Shown: positions 25,323 to 33,527, counted from the first letter of the stretch. The stretch: 37,910 nucleotides of DNA from Rhizobium halophilum (GCF_021648825.1 NZ_JAKJHS010000016.1:1-37910), one strand, 5' to 3'. The notes: generated by a model not told the origin, from the letters alone. A program made the numbers and translations.

Positions 25323-25730
25323 ATGCCACAACTTGCTCAGATGTTCTTCAAGACCGCGGTTATCTTCTTGATCGTTGGCATAGCGATGGGATTGCAGATG
25401 GCAATCTCAGGAAATCATAACGTCATTGGCCCCCATGCTCATGCCAATCTACTCGGTTGGGTGACCATGGCGCTGTTCGGCACTTACTACGCGTTCAATC
25501 CAGCCAAGTCAGAGACGCGCTTCGCGGTCGCTCAATTCTGGATCTACACCGGAGGCGTAGTTGTTATGGTTCCGTCACTCTACCTGCTTTACCTGGGTTA
25601 TCCGCAAGCGGAACCGCTCACTGCCCTAAGCTCTCTGGTCATCCTGGCGGGCGTACTTATGTTCGCGGTCGTTCTTTTCAGCAAAGAACGAGTTGCGACT
25701 GTCCTTCCGGGCGGCGCGGCGCCAGCTTAA
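25323..25730 (+). CDS. Small four-helix membrane protein related to heme-copper oxidase subunit I
   Basis: 135 residues from ATG 25323, GGGAGG eleven bases upstream. Four hydrophobic helices; the second contains HNVIGPHAHANLLGWVTMAL, with conserved His residues like those ligating heme in cbb3 oxidase and NO reductase subunits. Such short proteins are often annotated cytochrome-c oxidase although they lack most of the core. Heme binding is inference. Host-type cargo, in a place where phage genes would be expected. Confidence 0.6.
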   Translation: MPQLAQMFFKTAVIFLIVGIAMGLQMAISGNHNVIGPHAHANLLGWVTMALFGTYYAFNPAKSETRFAVAQFWIYTGGVVVMVPSLYLLYLGYPQAEPLTALSSLVILAGVLMFAVVLFSKERVATVLPGGAAPA

Positions 25731-25758
25731 CGGGGGGAACCCTTGATTTGTGCATGCA

Positions 25759-25790
25759 AAACCCCGCCCCGGTAGTCCGGGAGCGGGGTT
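25759..25790. terminator. GC-rich hairpin, terminator-like, best on the minus strand
   Basis: AACCCCGCcCCGG-tagt-CCGGgaGCGGGGTT is a long near-perfect stem after the membrane protein gene. On the minus strand it is followed by TTTTGC, on the plus strand by CAATC, so it could stop both directions. Confidence 0.6.
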
Positions 25791-25966
25791 CAATCTGCTC
25801 GAACTAATCTGCTAGCCACCGATTGTTCCGAACTTGCTAATAATGCTGGATTCGGGGCGCCAAGGCAACCAATCCAATCTGAAAACGCCACCCGCAAATC
25901 CATGCCGCCTCCTTGCGCCCAGCCGGAGCTTCCGGCCCTGCAATCATTCAAACTATTGCCACACCG

Positions 25967-26119
25967 ATGCGTGACCCTTGTCGCATGGCATTGGGTATCG
26001 CTTTGGGTGTTGGGCTGGGCGCTGCGATTGGCTCCGCTCTCTTTGACAGCGCCGCTGTGGGGATCGCGATCGGCATCGCAGTCGGCGTGGCCTTGGGTGC
26101 ATTGGCCGGAAGACGTTGA
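25967..26119 (+). CDS. Glycine-zipper membrane peptide
   Basis: 50 residues, MRDPCRMALGIALGVGLGAA..., with two transmembrane-like helices rich in Gly-xxx-Gly and Ala (GLGAAIGSALFD and IGIAVGVALGALAGRR). It resembles Gly-zipper peptides and some small toxins of type I systems, but there is no recognised antitoxin RNA. Ribosome site is weak. May be a chance frame. Confidence 0.4.
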   Translation: MRDPCRMALGIALGVGLGAAIGSALFDSAAVGIAIGIAVGVALGALAGRR

Positions 26120-26122
26120 TCT

Positions 26123-26425
26123 TCAGGCTTCTCCATCCTGGCCGGCACCCAACAGAGCACGGAACGCACGATTGCACTGCTGGCTCTCGCCCTCCAGCAG
26201 TGTCAGTGGATCGACCAATCCCACGCCTACACCAATGGCATTGGCAGCCGCCCAAGCCCAATCATCCTGCGCTCGCTGCAGAAGCCTCGGCGCCTCTTCC
26301 GAGATGCACGCGCGACCTGCCTGAACAATCTCCGCTGACGACACGCCTTGAAGCCGTTCCGCGACCTCTGCCTGAAGGGGCCCGACAACCAGAATGGCAA
26401 ACAGATAGCTTATGAACTCGGACAT
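26123..26425 (-). CDS. Unknown helical protein
   Basis: 100 residues, MSEFISYLFAILVVGPLQAE..., with AGGGGACGTC before the ATG. Hydrophobic N-terminus, then helices with conserved-looking Cys/Trp (GRACISEEAPRLLQ and DDWAWAAANAIG). I do not recognise the family. Convergent with the Gly-zipper frame, three bases away. Confidence 0.45.
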   Translation of the reverse strand: MSEFISYLFAILVVGPLQAEVAERLQGVSSAEIVQAGRACISEEAPRLLQRAQDDWAWAAANAIGVGVGLVDPLTLLEGESQQCNRAFRALLGAGQDGEA

Positions 26426-26501
26426 GACGTCCCCTTAGGTGCCGGGAGATATGGGTATGACCTCTGAGCGGCGCTAGATTATCAATGCAGCATGACCAAA
26501 C

Positions 26502-26939
26502 CTACAGCCGATGCTTCAGATGGATGAGCGGATATGGCCGCCCCTGTCCATCGATTTCTGATCGCCCCGTCTGCACAAAGCCGAGCCGCTGGTAGAACCC
26601 AAGGGCTTTGCTGTTCTGCTCGTTGACATCAGTGGTCAAGCCAGGGTGAAGCGCAAGCGCATGCTCAACCAGCTGCCTGCCGACGCCCGCGCCGAAACAC
26701 GCGGGATGAACGAACAATGCTTCCAAGTGACCATTGGCAACAAGCATGAACCCGACGGTTCCCTGAGAAGGATCTACTGCAAGCAAGAGCGGGGCGCTGG
26801 GGAGGAAGCCGTGAAGCATCTTCTCGATCTCTTGCCGATCGTGATGCGAGAGAAAATCATGGGTAGCATCGACGGATGCTCTCCAGATACTCAGGACCCT
26901 ATCGCCGTCTGATGCAGTGGATTTGCGGATTGTGATCAT
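26502..26939 (-). CDS. GNAT acetyltransferase (YjaB-like)
   Basis: 145 residues, MITIRKSTASDGDRVLSIWR. A full GNAT fold: N-terminal motif with the Trp-Arg-Ala-Ser-Val start, GTVGFMLVANGHLEALFVHP beta strands, acetyl-CoA motif FGAGVGRQLVEHAL, and the C-terminal NSKALGFYQRLGFVQTGRS. Close to the E. coli YjaB type, whose substrate is uncertain. It starts 35 bases after a terminator and is a single leftward unit. Likely host-derived cargo. Confidence 0.85.
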   Translation of the reverse strand: MITIRKSTASDGDRVLSIWRASVDATHDFLSHHDRQEIEKMLHGFLPSAPLLLAVDPSQGTVGFMLVANGHLEALFVHPACFGAGVGRQLVEHALALHPGLTTDVNEQNSKALGFYQRLGFVQTGRSEIDGQGRPYPLIHLKHRL

Positions 26940-26974
26940 AGCGCCGTTTTAGTTATTCCGATTCTCCGTCGAAC

Positions 26975-27006
26975 AAAAAAGGCCGGGGCGAAACCGCACC
27001 GACCTT
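26975..27006 (-). terminator. Terminator of the leftward early operon
   Basis: On the minus strand AAGGTCGGTGCGG-TTTC-GCCCCGGCCTT followed by TTTTTTG: an imperfect GC stem plus T run, 145 bases past the last gene of the early operon and just before the GNAT gene. Confidence 0.65.
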
Positions 27007-27150
27007 CCTCATCATCGCTTTCTCACCAGTGCCAGTACATCCGTGGCAAAAGTCTAAAGCGATGGCGGCGACTGTGAGCGGCGAATTCATCAGCGCTCAT
27101 GAACAATGCCGACGGGCGAGATATAGGGAGCCAATGTGTCCTAGACAAGC

Positions 27151-27786
27151 TCAGGCGGCATCCTTCTTCCTTGCCTCACGCAGCCGGCGACGCTCGTTTC
27201 TTTTCTGAGCCCAAGTGAAGTCTCGAAGCTCCGGCACTCCGGCAGGGCTAAATGCGGTGTCGTCCATCCAGGCTAGCGAATGCGCAGGTTCTTCGATGTT
27301 GACAGGAATATGCTCGATTTCCGGGGCAACACGCAACAGGTCAAGATCGTCATTTTCGTTATTCTGCAATGGGTTCCGAGTGAACCTTAGCTCAATGCGT
27401 GTGATAGCCCGCTCTTTCCTGCGCCTTCCGGTCGCTACATGGATACCTTCGTCGCCGCACCAGTGCTTGAACGGGCGACCACCGGCCCGACCGATTGCCC
27501 AATGCCAGAGGCAGCGACGCTCACTCTCATCATCCACTGCCAGGATCAACTCATTGCAGCGTTCCCAGTCGGTGACATCCGATGCGCGTAGGCGGGTCGA
27601 CCGGCTCTCCCAGAAGCTCTCTCGCTCCTCCGCATAGCGCTCACCGCCCCACCCTGCTTGGTCCGCGGCATCATGAACGTACGGCAGAGCCTGAGCCTTC
27701 ACCGGTTTCGGCCCATCGCCGAACGGGAGCCGGCGATCTGTCTCAGCTGCCCGGATAAAAAGTTCCGTGATCTCTTCCCTCGTCAT
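27151..27786 (-). CDS. DUF6362-like phage protein with a possible HTH
   Basis: 211 residues, MTREEITELFIRAAETDRRL. The stretch SDVTDWERCNELILAVDDES and the region WHWAIGRAGGRPFKHWCGDE...GRRRKERAITRI resemble DUF6362, a phage family with a sigma-region-4-like HTH that often precedes the terminase and may activate late genes. Here it is the last gene of the early operon. Start overlaps the previous stop (ATGA). C-terminus is basic (RNERRRLREARKK). Family match by eye, so moderate. Confidence 0.55.
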   Translation of the reverse strand: MTREEITELFIRAAETDRRLPFGDGPKPVKAQALPYVHDAADQAGWGGERYAEERESFWESRSTRLRASDVTDWERCNELILAVDDESERRCLWHWAIGRAGGRPFKHWCGDEGIHVATGRRRKERAITRIELRFTRNPLQNNENDDLDLLRVAPEIEHIPVNIEEPAHSLAWMDDTAFSPAGVPELRDFTWAQKRNERRRLREARKKDAA

Positions 27787-28310
27787 GCCGTTCTCCGTCT
27801 CTCGTCGAATAGGTCCCCCTGCGCCGCGTTGGGACCAAACACCCGGACCACTCTCTCATACAGCATGCCCGCGATAGCGTGGCGCTGGTGTGTAATTCCG
27901 CTGAGGTCTCTCGCGATGAACTGGAGCTGGCCCACAGGCGTCTTGTCGAAACACTCGAGCCATTCCGTCGGCCGCTCCTCAATGATTGCCTGGCACGCCT
28001 CAACCAGATCGCTCACCGCCCAAAACAGATTCTCGTCGAGCTGCCCCTGGTTGTTCTCGGTCTCTGCCAGGGTGGACATCACCATGCGGAAGTGCGCCTC
28101 GCCTCGATTGCGCAGGATCCTGTCCATTGTTGCGACCGCTCGCGTCTGACGAACATCCGGATACGCGCGGCCATCGATGATCTCGATCCCGTACTCTTCA
28201 CAGATGCTGTAGACGCGGGGATCAATCACTTTGTACGGCCCCTGACCGATAGCGGCCTGGGAGGAACGACGATCCGAGAAGCAGGTTGGTTGTGCTCTGC
28301 CCAAAGGCAC
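27783..28310 (-). CDS. Conserved early phage protein, unknown function
   Basis: 175 residues. Clear rhizobial-phage type: PYKVIDPRVYSICEEYGIEI, then RAVATMDRILRNRGEAHFRM, MSTLAETENNQGQLDENLFW. The GTG start at 28310 is uncertain, a later GTG at 28229 is possible; both lie within a few bases to tens of bases of the divergent DUF982 gene. It ends in an ATGA overlap with the DUF6362-like gene. Unknown role, all helical, possibly DNA-binding. Confidence 0.6.
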   Translation of the reverse strand: MPLGRAQPTCFSDRRSSQAAIGQGPYKVIDPRVYSICEEYGIEIIDGRAYPDVRQTRAVATMDRILRNRGEAHFRMVMSTLAETENNQGQLDENLFWAVSDLVEACQAIIEERPTEWLECFDKTPVGQLQFIARDLSGITHQRHAIAGMLYERVVRVFGPNAAQGDLFDERRRTA

Positions 28311-28315
28311 AAACC

Positions 28316-28594
28316 ATGCAGGATGATCGAGTAGTAGAATTGGACTTCAGCAACTTTTGGGGCGGCTCAGTTTCAGCCGTAGCAAGGAACACCGCACTGC
28401 AGGCCATCAAGGGTCCAGCCGATGCGCATGACTTCCTCTGCAATCGATGGCCGGGGATACGCGGCCCCGCTTTTGCCAAGGCGAAGCGAGCCGCGATCGC
28501 TGCCATTTCTGGAAGGACTTCTCCGGAAGAGGCAAGGGCAGCATTCATCGCAGCGTGCTTGCAGGCGGACTGCCTGGTCAGGACGGACGTATAA
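28316..28594 (+). CDS. DUF982 protein, copy 1
   Basis: 92 residues from ATG 28316. After a short lead (MQDDRVVELDFSNFWGGSVS) comes the DUF982 core: AIKGPADAHDFLCNRWPGIR, then AFAKAKRAAIAAISGRTSPE and EARAAFIAACLQADCLV. DUF982 is a small alpha/beta family nearly restricted to Rhizobiales, function unknown. Starts five bases from the divergent early gene. Confidence 0.8.
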   Translation: MQDDRVVELDFSNFWGGSVSAVARNTALQAIKGPADAHDFLCNRWPGIRGPAFAKAKRAAIAAISGRTSPEEARAAFIAACLQADCLVRTDV

Positions 28595-28610
28595 GTAGCG
28601 GCTACACTGC

Positions 28611-28916
28611 TCATGCCTCACCCCTTTGCCGCTCGACCTCGACAACACGGCCACCGCCGATGAACAGCTTCTCCGCCCTCGCCCGCTTGGCTTGCTTGAT
28701 GGATGGCGTTCCCTCGCACTCTCCACCGACGATGGGAAAGTTGAGGTATCGGAGGAGATGAGCAGCACAGGCCTTCCATGCTGCTCCCTCCGTCGGGTAG
28801 ATCAGCGGCTTGTCGCCCTGGCCCATAAGCGGCTTGGGCTGGGCATCCCGGGCAAAGCGCATCATGACACGGTAGCCACCAGGGACGGGCTGAGGGTAAG
28901 CGCTATACTTGTTCAT
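28611..28916 (-). CDS. Small early phage protein
   Basis: 101 residues, MNKYSAYPQPVPGGYRVMMR..., mixed fold with GQGDKPLIYPTEGAAWKACA. Not recognised. It faces two plus-strand DUF982 genes, one on each side. Confidence 0.5.
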   Translation of the reverse strand: MNKYSAYPQPVPGGYRVMMRFARDAQPKPLMGQGDKPLIYPTEGAAWKACAAHLLRYLNFPIVGGECEGTPSIKQAKRARAEKLFIGGGRVVEVERQRGEA

Positions 28917-29002
28917 GCTTCTCCTCGCGAGTCATGGACCGGGAACGAAAAAAGCCACGGGCTATTAGAAGGGGTGGACAACAACCTGCGAGGCTGACGA
29001 AT

Positions 29003-29227
29003 ATGCTTGCTAACCATTGGAAAGAACCCGTCGTGATCCGGGATGGAAGGATGCAGATTTCGCTGGCTACGCCCGAACAGGCCATCAATTGGCTTGCCCA
29101 TGAGCGTGATCAGAACAGCGGCAAGTGGCGCAAAGCCTGGCAGACGTGCCGCGCCGTGCACGAAGGCAAGCTTCCGCCGGAAGAAGCTCGGTCGGCCGTA
29201 TTGTTGGTCGCCCAAAGCACCCACTGA
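29003..29227 (+). CDS. DUF982 protein, copy 2
   Basis: 74 residues from ATG 29003, GAGG upstream. DUF982 core in order: PVVIRDGRMQISLATPEQAI, NWLAHERDQNSGKWRKAWQT, then VHEGKLPPEEARSAVLLVAQ. More divergent than copies 1 and 4 but with the same strand-helix-helix pattern. The frame could begin at 28934 with 23 extra basic residues, less likely. Confidence 0.7.
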   Translation: MLANHWKEPVVIRDGRMQISLATPEQAINWLAHERDQNSGKWRKAWQTCRAVHEGKLPPEEARSAVLLVAQSTH

Positions 29228-29277
29228 CACGCGGCACCAGCCGCGGCGGTTCTGGTGTAGAAATCTAGCGTAGTGGT

Positions 29278-30132
29278 TCATTCTGCTGGTCCCTGACGCT
29301 TGCGGCGGATCTCGCTTGCTTTGTGCTCGACGCGAGCCATCGTCATCAGCACGGGCTTGAGTTCATCGGGCGCGGTGTCGTAGGCCATGACCCGGGTTGC
29401 GCGGCCACCGTTCAGCCTGGGCAGGAGGCCACGCGGAATGGCGATCCAGTTTGACGGATCAGTGTTGAGCCGGTTGCCATCCACGCACTTGAGGCACAGA
29501 CCGTCTGGCACGGGACCGTGCAGTCTCTCCCACTCGTGAACGTGCTTCAGCACATAGCGGCGCTCGTAGCCGGTGTGTGGGTTCTCCTCATCGATGCTGA
29601 TCTCGACGTATCCGTCCTTGGACACGCGCTCATGGCCGAGAAACTTCGTGTTGTGCGGCAGCTGGCCACGCTTGAACTGTGTCTTACGTGCGTTGGGATG
29701 GCGGCCACCCTTGCCCGGCGGGCATGGCTTGCCTTTGTTGACCGGCTCCTGCCCTTTCACAAACTGACCGGTTCGGCCTGTCTTCCAGCCCTTTCGCTTG
29801 CGGAGCGCGTGAAGGTTCTGAGCGGTGACGTCCTCACGTTCGAACTCGCCCACGAATGCGGCGTGATACTCGCTGATCACCATCGTGGAGTTGCTTTCGA
29901 GCCAGGCCATCTCGTCCGCCGAGAACTTCCGGTGGCGTCCGAAAAACCGCCCCGGCTTGCGGCCCACGAACCAACCTTTCCGCTTTCGCAGCCCGTGTAA
30001 GTTCAGCGCCGTGATATCTGCTCGACCGAACCTCGCTACAAATTCGCGGTGGTAGTCGCTGATTATCATAGAGCGGTTAGCCTCTAGCCACGCCATCTCA
30101 TCGGCAGAATAGTGGATGCGTTGCCCCCTCAT
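29278..30132 (-). CDS. HNH endonuclease with a duplicated N-terminal domain
   Basis: 284 residues. Residues 7-55 and 68-117 are two copies of one unit: SADEMAWLEANRSMIISDYH...LHGLRKRKGWFVG and SADEMAWLESNSTMVISEYH...LHALRKRKGWKTG. Then a TGRTGQFVKGQEPVNKGKP linker and the HNH core near 185-240: HERVSKDGYVEISIDEENPH, YVLKHVHEWERLHGPVPDG, NRLNTDPSNW. The His-Val-His and Asn-Leu...Asp-Pro-Ser-Asn-Trp follow the phage HNH (HNH_3-like) pattern. Probably a homing or packaging-linked nuclease. Start and stop are coupled to the neighbours by ATGA. Confidence 0.8.
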   Translation of the reverse strand: MRGQRIHYSADEMAWLEANRSMIISDYHREFVARFGRADITALNLHGLRKRKGWFVGRKPGRFFGRHRKFSADEMAWLESNSTMVISEYHAAFVGEFEREDVTAQNLHALRKRKGWKTGRTGQFVKGQEPVNKGKPCPPGKGGRHPNARKTQFKRGQLPHNTKFLGHERVSKDGYVEISIDEENPHTGYERRYVLKHVHEWERLHGPVPDGLCLKCVDGNRLNTDPSNWIAIPRGLLPRLNGGRATRVMAYDTAPDELKPVLMTMARVEHKASEIRRKRQGPAE

Positions 30133-30428
30133 GTGCCGGCCGCCTTGATCAGAGGGCGCTGCTGCCGGATCTGAATAGGTTCTCCGTCTGGTGGGGTGGG
30201 AGGGGAGATCATAGGCAGAGCCGAAGCGAACCGGTCGCCATGCGTTGCGACAAGCGTCACAGCTTTGAGAGACAGGTCCGCATTGCGGATGATCTGCTCA
30301 CTGACGCCGACAATGGCATCTGCGCGCTTCACTTCCGTGTCGATCTGTTCCGCCGTCAGGCCTTCTTCCGTCAGGCGCTCCAGCTGGGAGAACAGGTGGT
30401 TGTTCAAGTGGATCAGTCGGTTCTTCAT
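30129..30428 (-). CDS. Small early helical protein
   Basis: 99 residues from ATG 30428 (MKNRLIHLNNHLFSQLERLT), linked by ATGA overlaps to the genes on both sides. Helical, with a typical EEGLTAEQIDTEVKRADAIV pattern and a Pro-rich end. Resembles phage proteins of the same size found before HNH genes in rhizobial prophages; function unknown. Confidence 0.55.
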   Translation of the reverse strand: MKNRLIHLNNHLFSQLERLTEEGLTAEQIDTEVKRADAIVGVSEQIIRNADLSLKAVTLVATHGDRFASALPMISPPTPPDGEPIQIRQQRPLIKAAGT

Positions 30429-30808
30429 CTGAAAGCCTCCGGGTTCTCTTTGATTGTTGCAGTCCATTTCAGGATGAGAGCTGCGTCTGCGCTCCATTTC
30501 CCGGCCAGTCGCTGTTCAATTTCTCGGGCGGCGTAGAAGAGAGCGTCTTCACGCGTTTCAGCGAATTTTCCCCACTTCACGCCGACCCGGTATCCGCCGC
30601 CTTCGCTCTCGCACTGCCAGCTTGTGGACCACATCCACGTTTTATCCCTGTGCTGATGGATCTCAATGCGGGCGCGGTCCCATGCCATGCGGGGATGTTT
30701 CAGGCGGAAGGTGTGATCGGGCTCACCCTGCAACACCTCGCCGTAGGCCTCGATCTTCTTCATCAATGGGGGCCGGCGGACCGTGTCGAAAAGGCCAAGC
30801 TGTTGCAT
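30425..30808 (-). CDS. Early phage protein, unknown function
   Basis: 127 residues from ATG 30808 (MQQLGLFDTVRRPPLMKKIE). A Trp-rich beta section (DKTWMWSTSWQCESEGGGYR) followed by a helical end. No family known. Its stop overlaps the next start. It follows the helicase gene with 570 bases between, part of which holds a plus-strand DUF982 gene. Confidence 0.55.
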   Translation of the reverse strand: MQQLGLFDTVRRPPLMKKIEAYGEVLQGEPDHTFRLKHPRMAWDRARIEIHQHRDKTWMWSTSWQCESEGGGYRVGVKWGKFAETREDALFYAAREIEQRLAGKWSADAALILKWTATIKENPEAFR

Positions 30809-31011
30809 CACAGCAGCCCCCGCTGGTTCCGCGCCTCGACATGTGCCGTTCCGCCACACCCGGCAGCGCTTCCAGTCAAGCCTTTAAAGTTTTGCGATCG
30901 GCTATCTGACAACAGCCCTCTTGAAGAGGAAAACCAGACATCACAGATGGATAAGCGGCGCTGGCCACAGCGCTTTCCTTGTTGATCACCAACCAAATCA
31001 GTGAGGTAGAA

Positions 31012-31314
31012 ATGATCTCGAAGCTGTTCGATCGACCGGTCTATCTGAAGGAAAAGAGGGACCTGGTCCGGGAGATAACCGCCGTCGAGGATGCGATCGA
31101 CTTTCTTGAGGATTGGCCCGAACGCGAGCGCGACATGATCCATGATGCGGCGCTGAAGACCTGCTACATGGCTCATGATGGCCTGAAGCCGTTGAACGCC
31201 GCGCGCGACGCCGTCCGCGCCTTCGGAAAGAAGAAGGGCATCCTCGTGAAACAGCCTGCGGTCCAGCCTTGGATGATCAAGACGCCAGCAGGCGGCGGCC
31301 GGGTATCTCCGTAG
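31012..31314 (+). CDS. DUF982 protein, copy 3, with its own terminator
   Basis: 100 residues from ATG 31012, preceded by GTGAGGTAGAA. Best DUF982 copy: FDRPVYLKEKRDLVREITAV, DAIDFLEDWPERERDMIHDA, ALKTCYMAHDGLKPLNAARD, AVRAFGKKKGILVKQ. It has a C-terminal Pro/Gly extension. Intergenic on both sides, a stand-alone unit. Confidence 0.85.
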   Translation: MISKLFDRPVYLKEKRDLVREITAVEDAIDFLEDWPERERDMIHDAALKTCYMAHDGLKPLNAARDAVRAFGKKKGILVKQPAVQPWMIKTPAGGGRVSP

Positions 31315-31332
31315 ATCATCAGCCGAGCAAGG

Positions 31333-31352
31333 GAGGCCGTTAACGCGGCCTC
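31333..31352 (+). terminator. Terminator after DUF982 copy 3
   Basis: A 7-bp perfect stem GAGGCCG / CGGCCTC with a 6-base loop, then TTCTCATTT, starting 18 bases after the stop codon. Confidence 0.7.
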
Positions 31353-31379
31353 TTCTCATTTGGGAACGGGGTTGGCGTG

Positions 31380-32864
31380 TCATAGCGCGAGCTCCTCCTG
31401 CGGACGCTGCAGCTTCATCGATCGATAGCGGGTGAAATCAGCGTCGAACTGCAGCTTCTCGACAATGGATGGGTCGCCAAACCTGACCTTTATGGAGGCA
31501 ATCTCCGCAATGCCTTCGATCTCGGAGCCGAAGACGCTGTTTATGGTCTTCCAGTCGCTCGGGGTGGCCGCCACCTTCTCCATCTCCTTCTTGTATTTCT
31601 CTGGACGGTACAGCGTGATGATCGCGTCGTAGTCGGCACGGGCGCCCTCCCCGCCATACAGGTCCTTGGCGATCGGGCGTGGGTTCTGGCGCTTGCCGCT
31701 TTCGCCGTTCCGCTGGTTGAGGATGAGGACCGACGCCGAAAGCTCATCGGCCAGTGCCTTGAGCTCCACCGTAACCTCACCGGAGATCCTGTCGGCCGAC
31801 AGCTTCGGATCGCGAGGCTTCACCTTTCCGATGTGGTCGATGACGATGAATGGCGTCTTGCCGTTGGCACGCTTTTTGATGAAGCGACGGGCGTAGGCGA
31901 CGAGTTGCATGACCCCTTCCCGCTGGCACCGGATGATGTCGAACGGCTGGTTGTTGATCTGGGTGGCGAACAGCACGCACCGGTCGCGCTCGCTCTCTGT
32001 CATCAGTCTGGACGGCTCGCGCTGCTGTCTGACGCTGATCTCGTGGACCTGGGCGATCATCTGCCGGATGCACTGGGCCGCGGATTGGTCATAGGAGAGG
32101 AAGAGGACGGGATGTCCTCCCCTCACGGCGTGGTAGATCAGCTGCATGGTGAGGCTTGACTTGCCCTCGCCTGACGAGGACAGAAGCCCGTACAGGTTGC
32201 CCGCCTCGAAGACCGGCTCCGACAGAACCTTTGCGATCTCAGGCAGCGCGATCGGAACGCCCACCACACCGTCACGACGGGCCGAGGCTTCGAACATGGC
32301 CAGGTAGGATGATCCGGGAGATGCACTCGCCCTTAGAGCTGCCAGTCTAGTCCTGCGCTCCGTCAGGCGCATTTCCAGCTGCTCTATCTCATCATCCAGC
32401 GTGAGAAGCGTATGGCCTTCCTTGGCAAGCTCTGAGGCAATCTCAGCCTCTCTCGCCAGCTGCCGGCCAAGCGACACGCTCTTGATGATGTGGAGTGACG
32501 ATTCCAACCTGCGCATGGTCGACGGGTCGAAGCCAAGGCTCATCAGTCGCGCCATGTAGGTTGCCGGCAGTATCCCGGCTTCATCGTCGTCGCGACGAGT
32601 CCGGCTGCTCCGGCTATTGCTCCAGGCCTTGGGCATGAATGGCTTCAGCGAGATTGCGGTGACGGGCTGCCCGCTGCGGAACAGCTCCATGCCCTCCTTG
32701 AACATGAGTTGATGTAGCTCTTCGCCGAAGTCCTCCCACTCAAGCCCGCACTCGGCGAGCACCTGATTGTCCGCAAACATGCAAGCAAGGAAGACTTCGG
32801 ACGCTTCGAATGCATCATCCTCGCTGATGCGGTCGAACTGGCTGCGATCGACAGGGCCGCTCAT
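31380..32864 (-). CDS. Replicative DNA helicase, DnaB-like
   Basis: 494 residues. The N-terminal DnaB-N-like helices cover about 15-110. The C-terminal RecA-like ATPase has Walker A LLSSSGEGKSS at about 227-237, LFLSYDQSAAQ, and Walker B FIVIDHIGK at about 339-347, followed by LKALADELSASVLILNQRNG as in the arginine-sensor region. It unwinds the phage replication fork. No primase or initiator gene is visible nearby; it may use host DnaC or DnaG. Start overlaps an upstream stop by four bases (ATGA), though that upstream frame is doubtful. Confidence 0.9.
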   Translation of the reverse strand: MSGPVDRSQFDRISEDDAFEASEVFLACMFADNQVLAECGLEWEDFGEELHQLMFKEGMELFRSGQPVTAISLKPFMPKAWSNSRSSRTRRDDDEAGILPATYMARLMSLGFDPSTMRRLESSLHIIKSVSLGRQLAREAEIASELAKEGHTLLTLDDEIEQLEMRLTERRTRLAALRASASPGSSYLAMFEASARRDGVVGVPIALPEIAKVLSEPVFEAGNLYGLLSSSGEGKSSLTMQLIYHAVRGGHPVLFLSYDQSAAQCIRQMIAQVHEISVRQQREPSRLMTESERDRCVLFATQINNQPFDIIRCQREGVMQLVAYARRFIKKRANGKTPFIVIDHIGKVKPRDPKLSADRISGEVTVELKALADELSASVLILNQRNGESGKRQNPRPIAKDLYGGEGARADYDAIITLYRPEKYKKEMEKVAATPSDWKTINSVFGSEIEGIAEIASIKVRFGDPSIVEKLQFDADFTRYRSMKLQRPQEELAL

Positions 32865-32995
32865 GCTGGCACCTCGCGTCGCAACATTGCGCTACGGCGT
32901 GAGCCTAACCGAGCCCCTCCGTCGGACTTGAAGTCTAAGGAACGAGCGCTTGAGTCGCCCGTTGGTGCCCCTGAAATGCCAGGAGTACCCCATCC

Positions 32996-33241
32996 ATGCA
33001 GACAAACATTTGGGACAACCAGATCGAGATTATTTGCGACGGAGGCGACCACTTCAAACGTGTCTGCAGCCCAAGAGATGCTGTTGCTTGCTTGACCAAT
33101 CATTGGCCGGATCAGCGTGGTAGGGCTTATGCAGCCGCCAAGCGCGCATGTTTGAAGGCGATCAAAGGAGAAGTCGCGCTTTCCATCGCTGAGGCAGCGT
33201 TTGTGAAGGCTGCCGAAGAGGCAGGGATCCTGAAGCATTAG
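32996..33241 (+). CDS. DUF982 protein, copy 4
   Basis: 81 residues from ATG 32996. Core: QIEIICDGGDHFKRVCSPRD, AVACLTNHWPDQRGRAYAAA, KRACLKAIKGEVALSIAEAA, FVKAAEEAGILKH. Minimal, full DUF982 domain without extensions. It is divergent from the helicase gene with about 130 bases between, which must hold both promoters. Confidence 0.85.
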   Translation: MQTNIWDNQIEIICDGGDHFKRVCSPRDAVACLTNHWPDQRGRAYAAAKRACLKAIKGEVALSIAEAAFVKAAEEAGILKH

Positions 33242-33337
33242 GGTTGCCGTGGCGGAATCTCCAACGGAACCGGACACTCTCATGTCTGTTGTGACATTTG
33301 CGCAGCCCTTTATGCGTGTGCGGAAAGGAAACCCGGC

Positions 33338-33511
33338 ATGTATGGAACAGATTGGCCCGAGCCTGTGGTGGTGGAGCACAAGGTGCCCAACAAGCCGATC
33401 GTCGTCTGGAGCAACGAGGAGGCGGTCAACTGCCTTATGGGCAACTGGCCTAGCAGAGACTTGTATTCAAAGCCCCATGCCTTCACGCACTCAATCGCCA
33501 GCGGAAGCTGA
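33338..33511 (+). CDS. Truncated DUF982 protein, copy 5
   Basis: 57 residues from ATG 33338, with GGAAAGGAA before it. The first 45 residues fit DUF982 (PIVVWSNEEAVNCLMGNWPS) but the normal second half is missing. Pieces resembling it appear in the other two frames (APCLHALN, and SPAEAEERLPS), which suggests at least one frameshift. A decayed copy. Confidence 0.5.
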   Translation: MYGTDWPEPVVVEHKVPNKPIVVWSNEEAVNCLMGNWPSRDLYSKPHAFTHSIASGS

Positions 33512-33527
33512 GGAGCGGTTGCCCAGC

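Noticed and set aside
32861..33379. A 172-residue minus-strand frame ending in an ATGA overlap with the helicase start
   Set aside because: It lies antisense to two DUF982 genes and its composition is unnatural over most of its length; only the last 40 residues could be coding.
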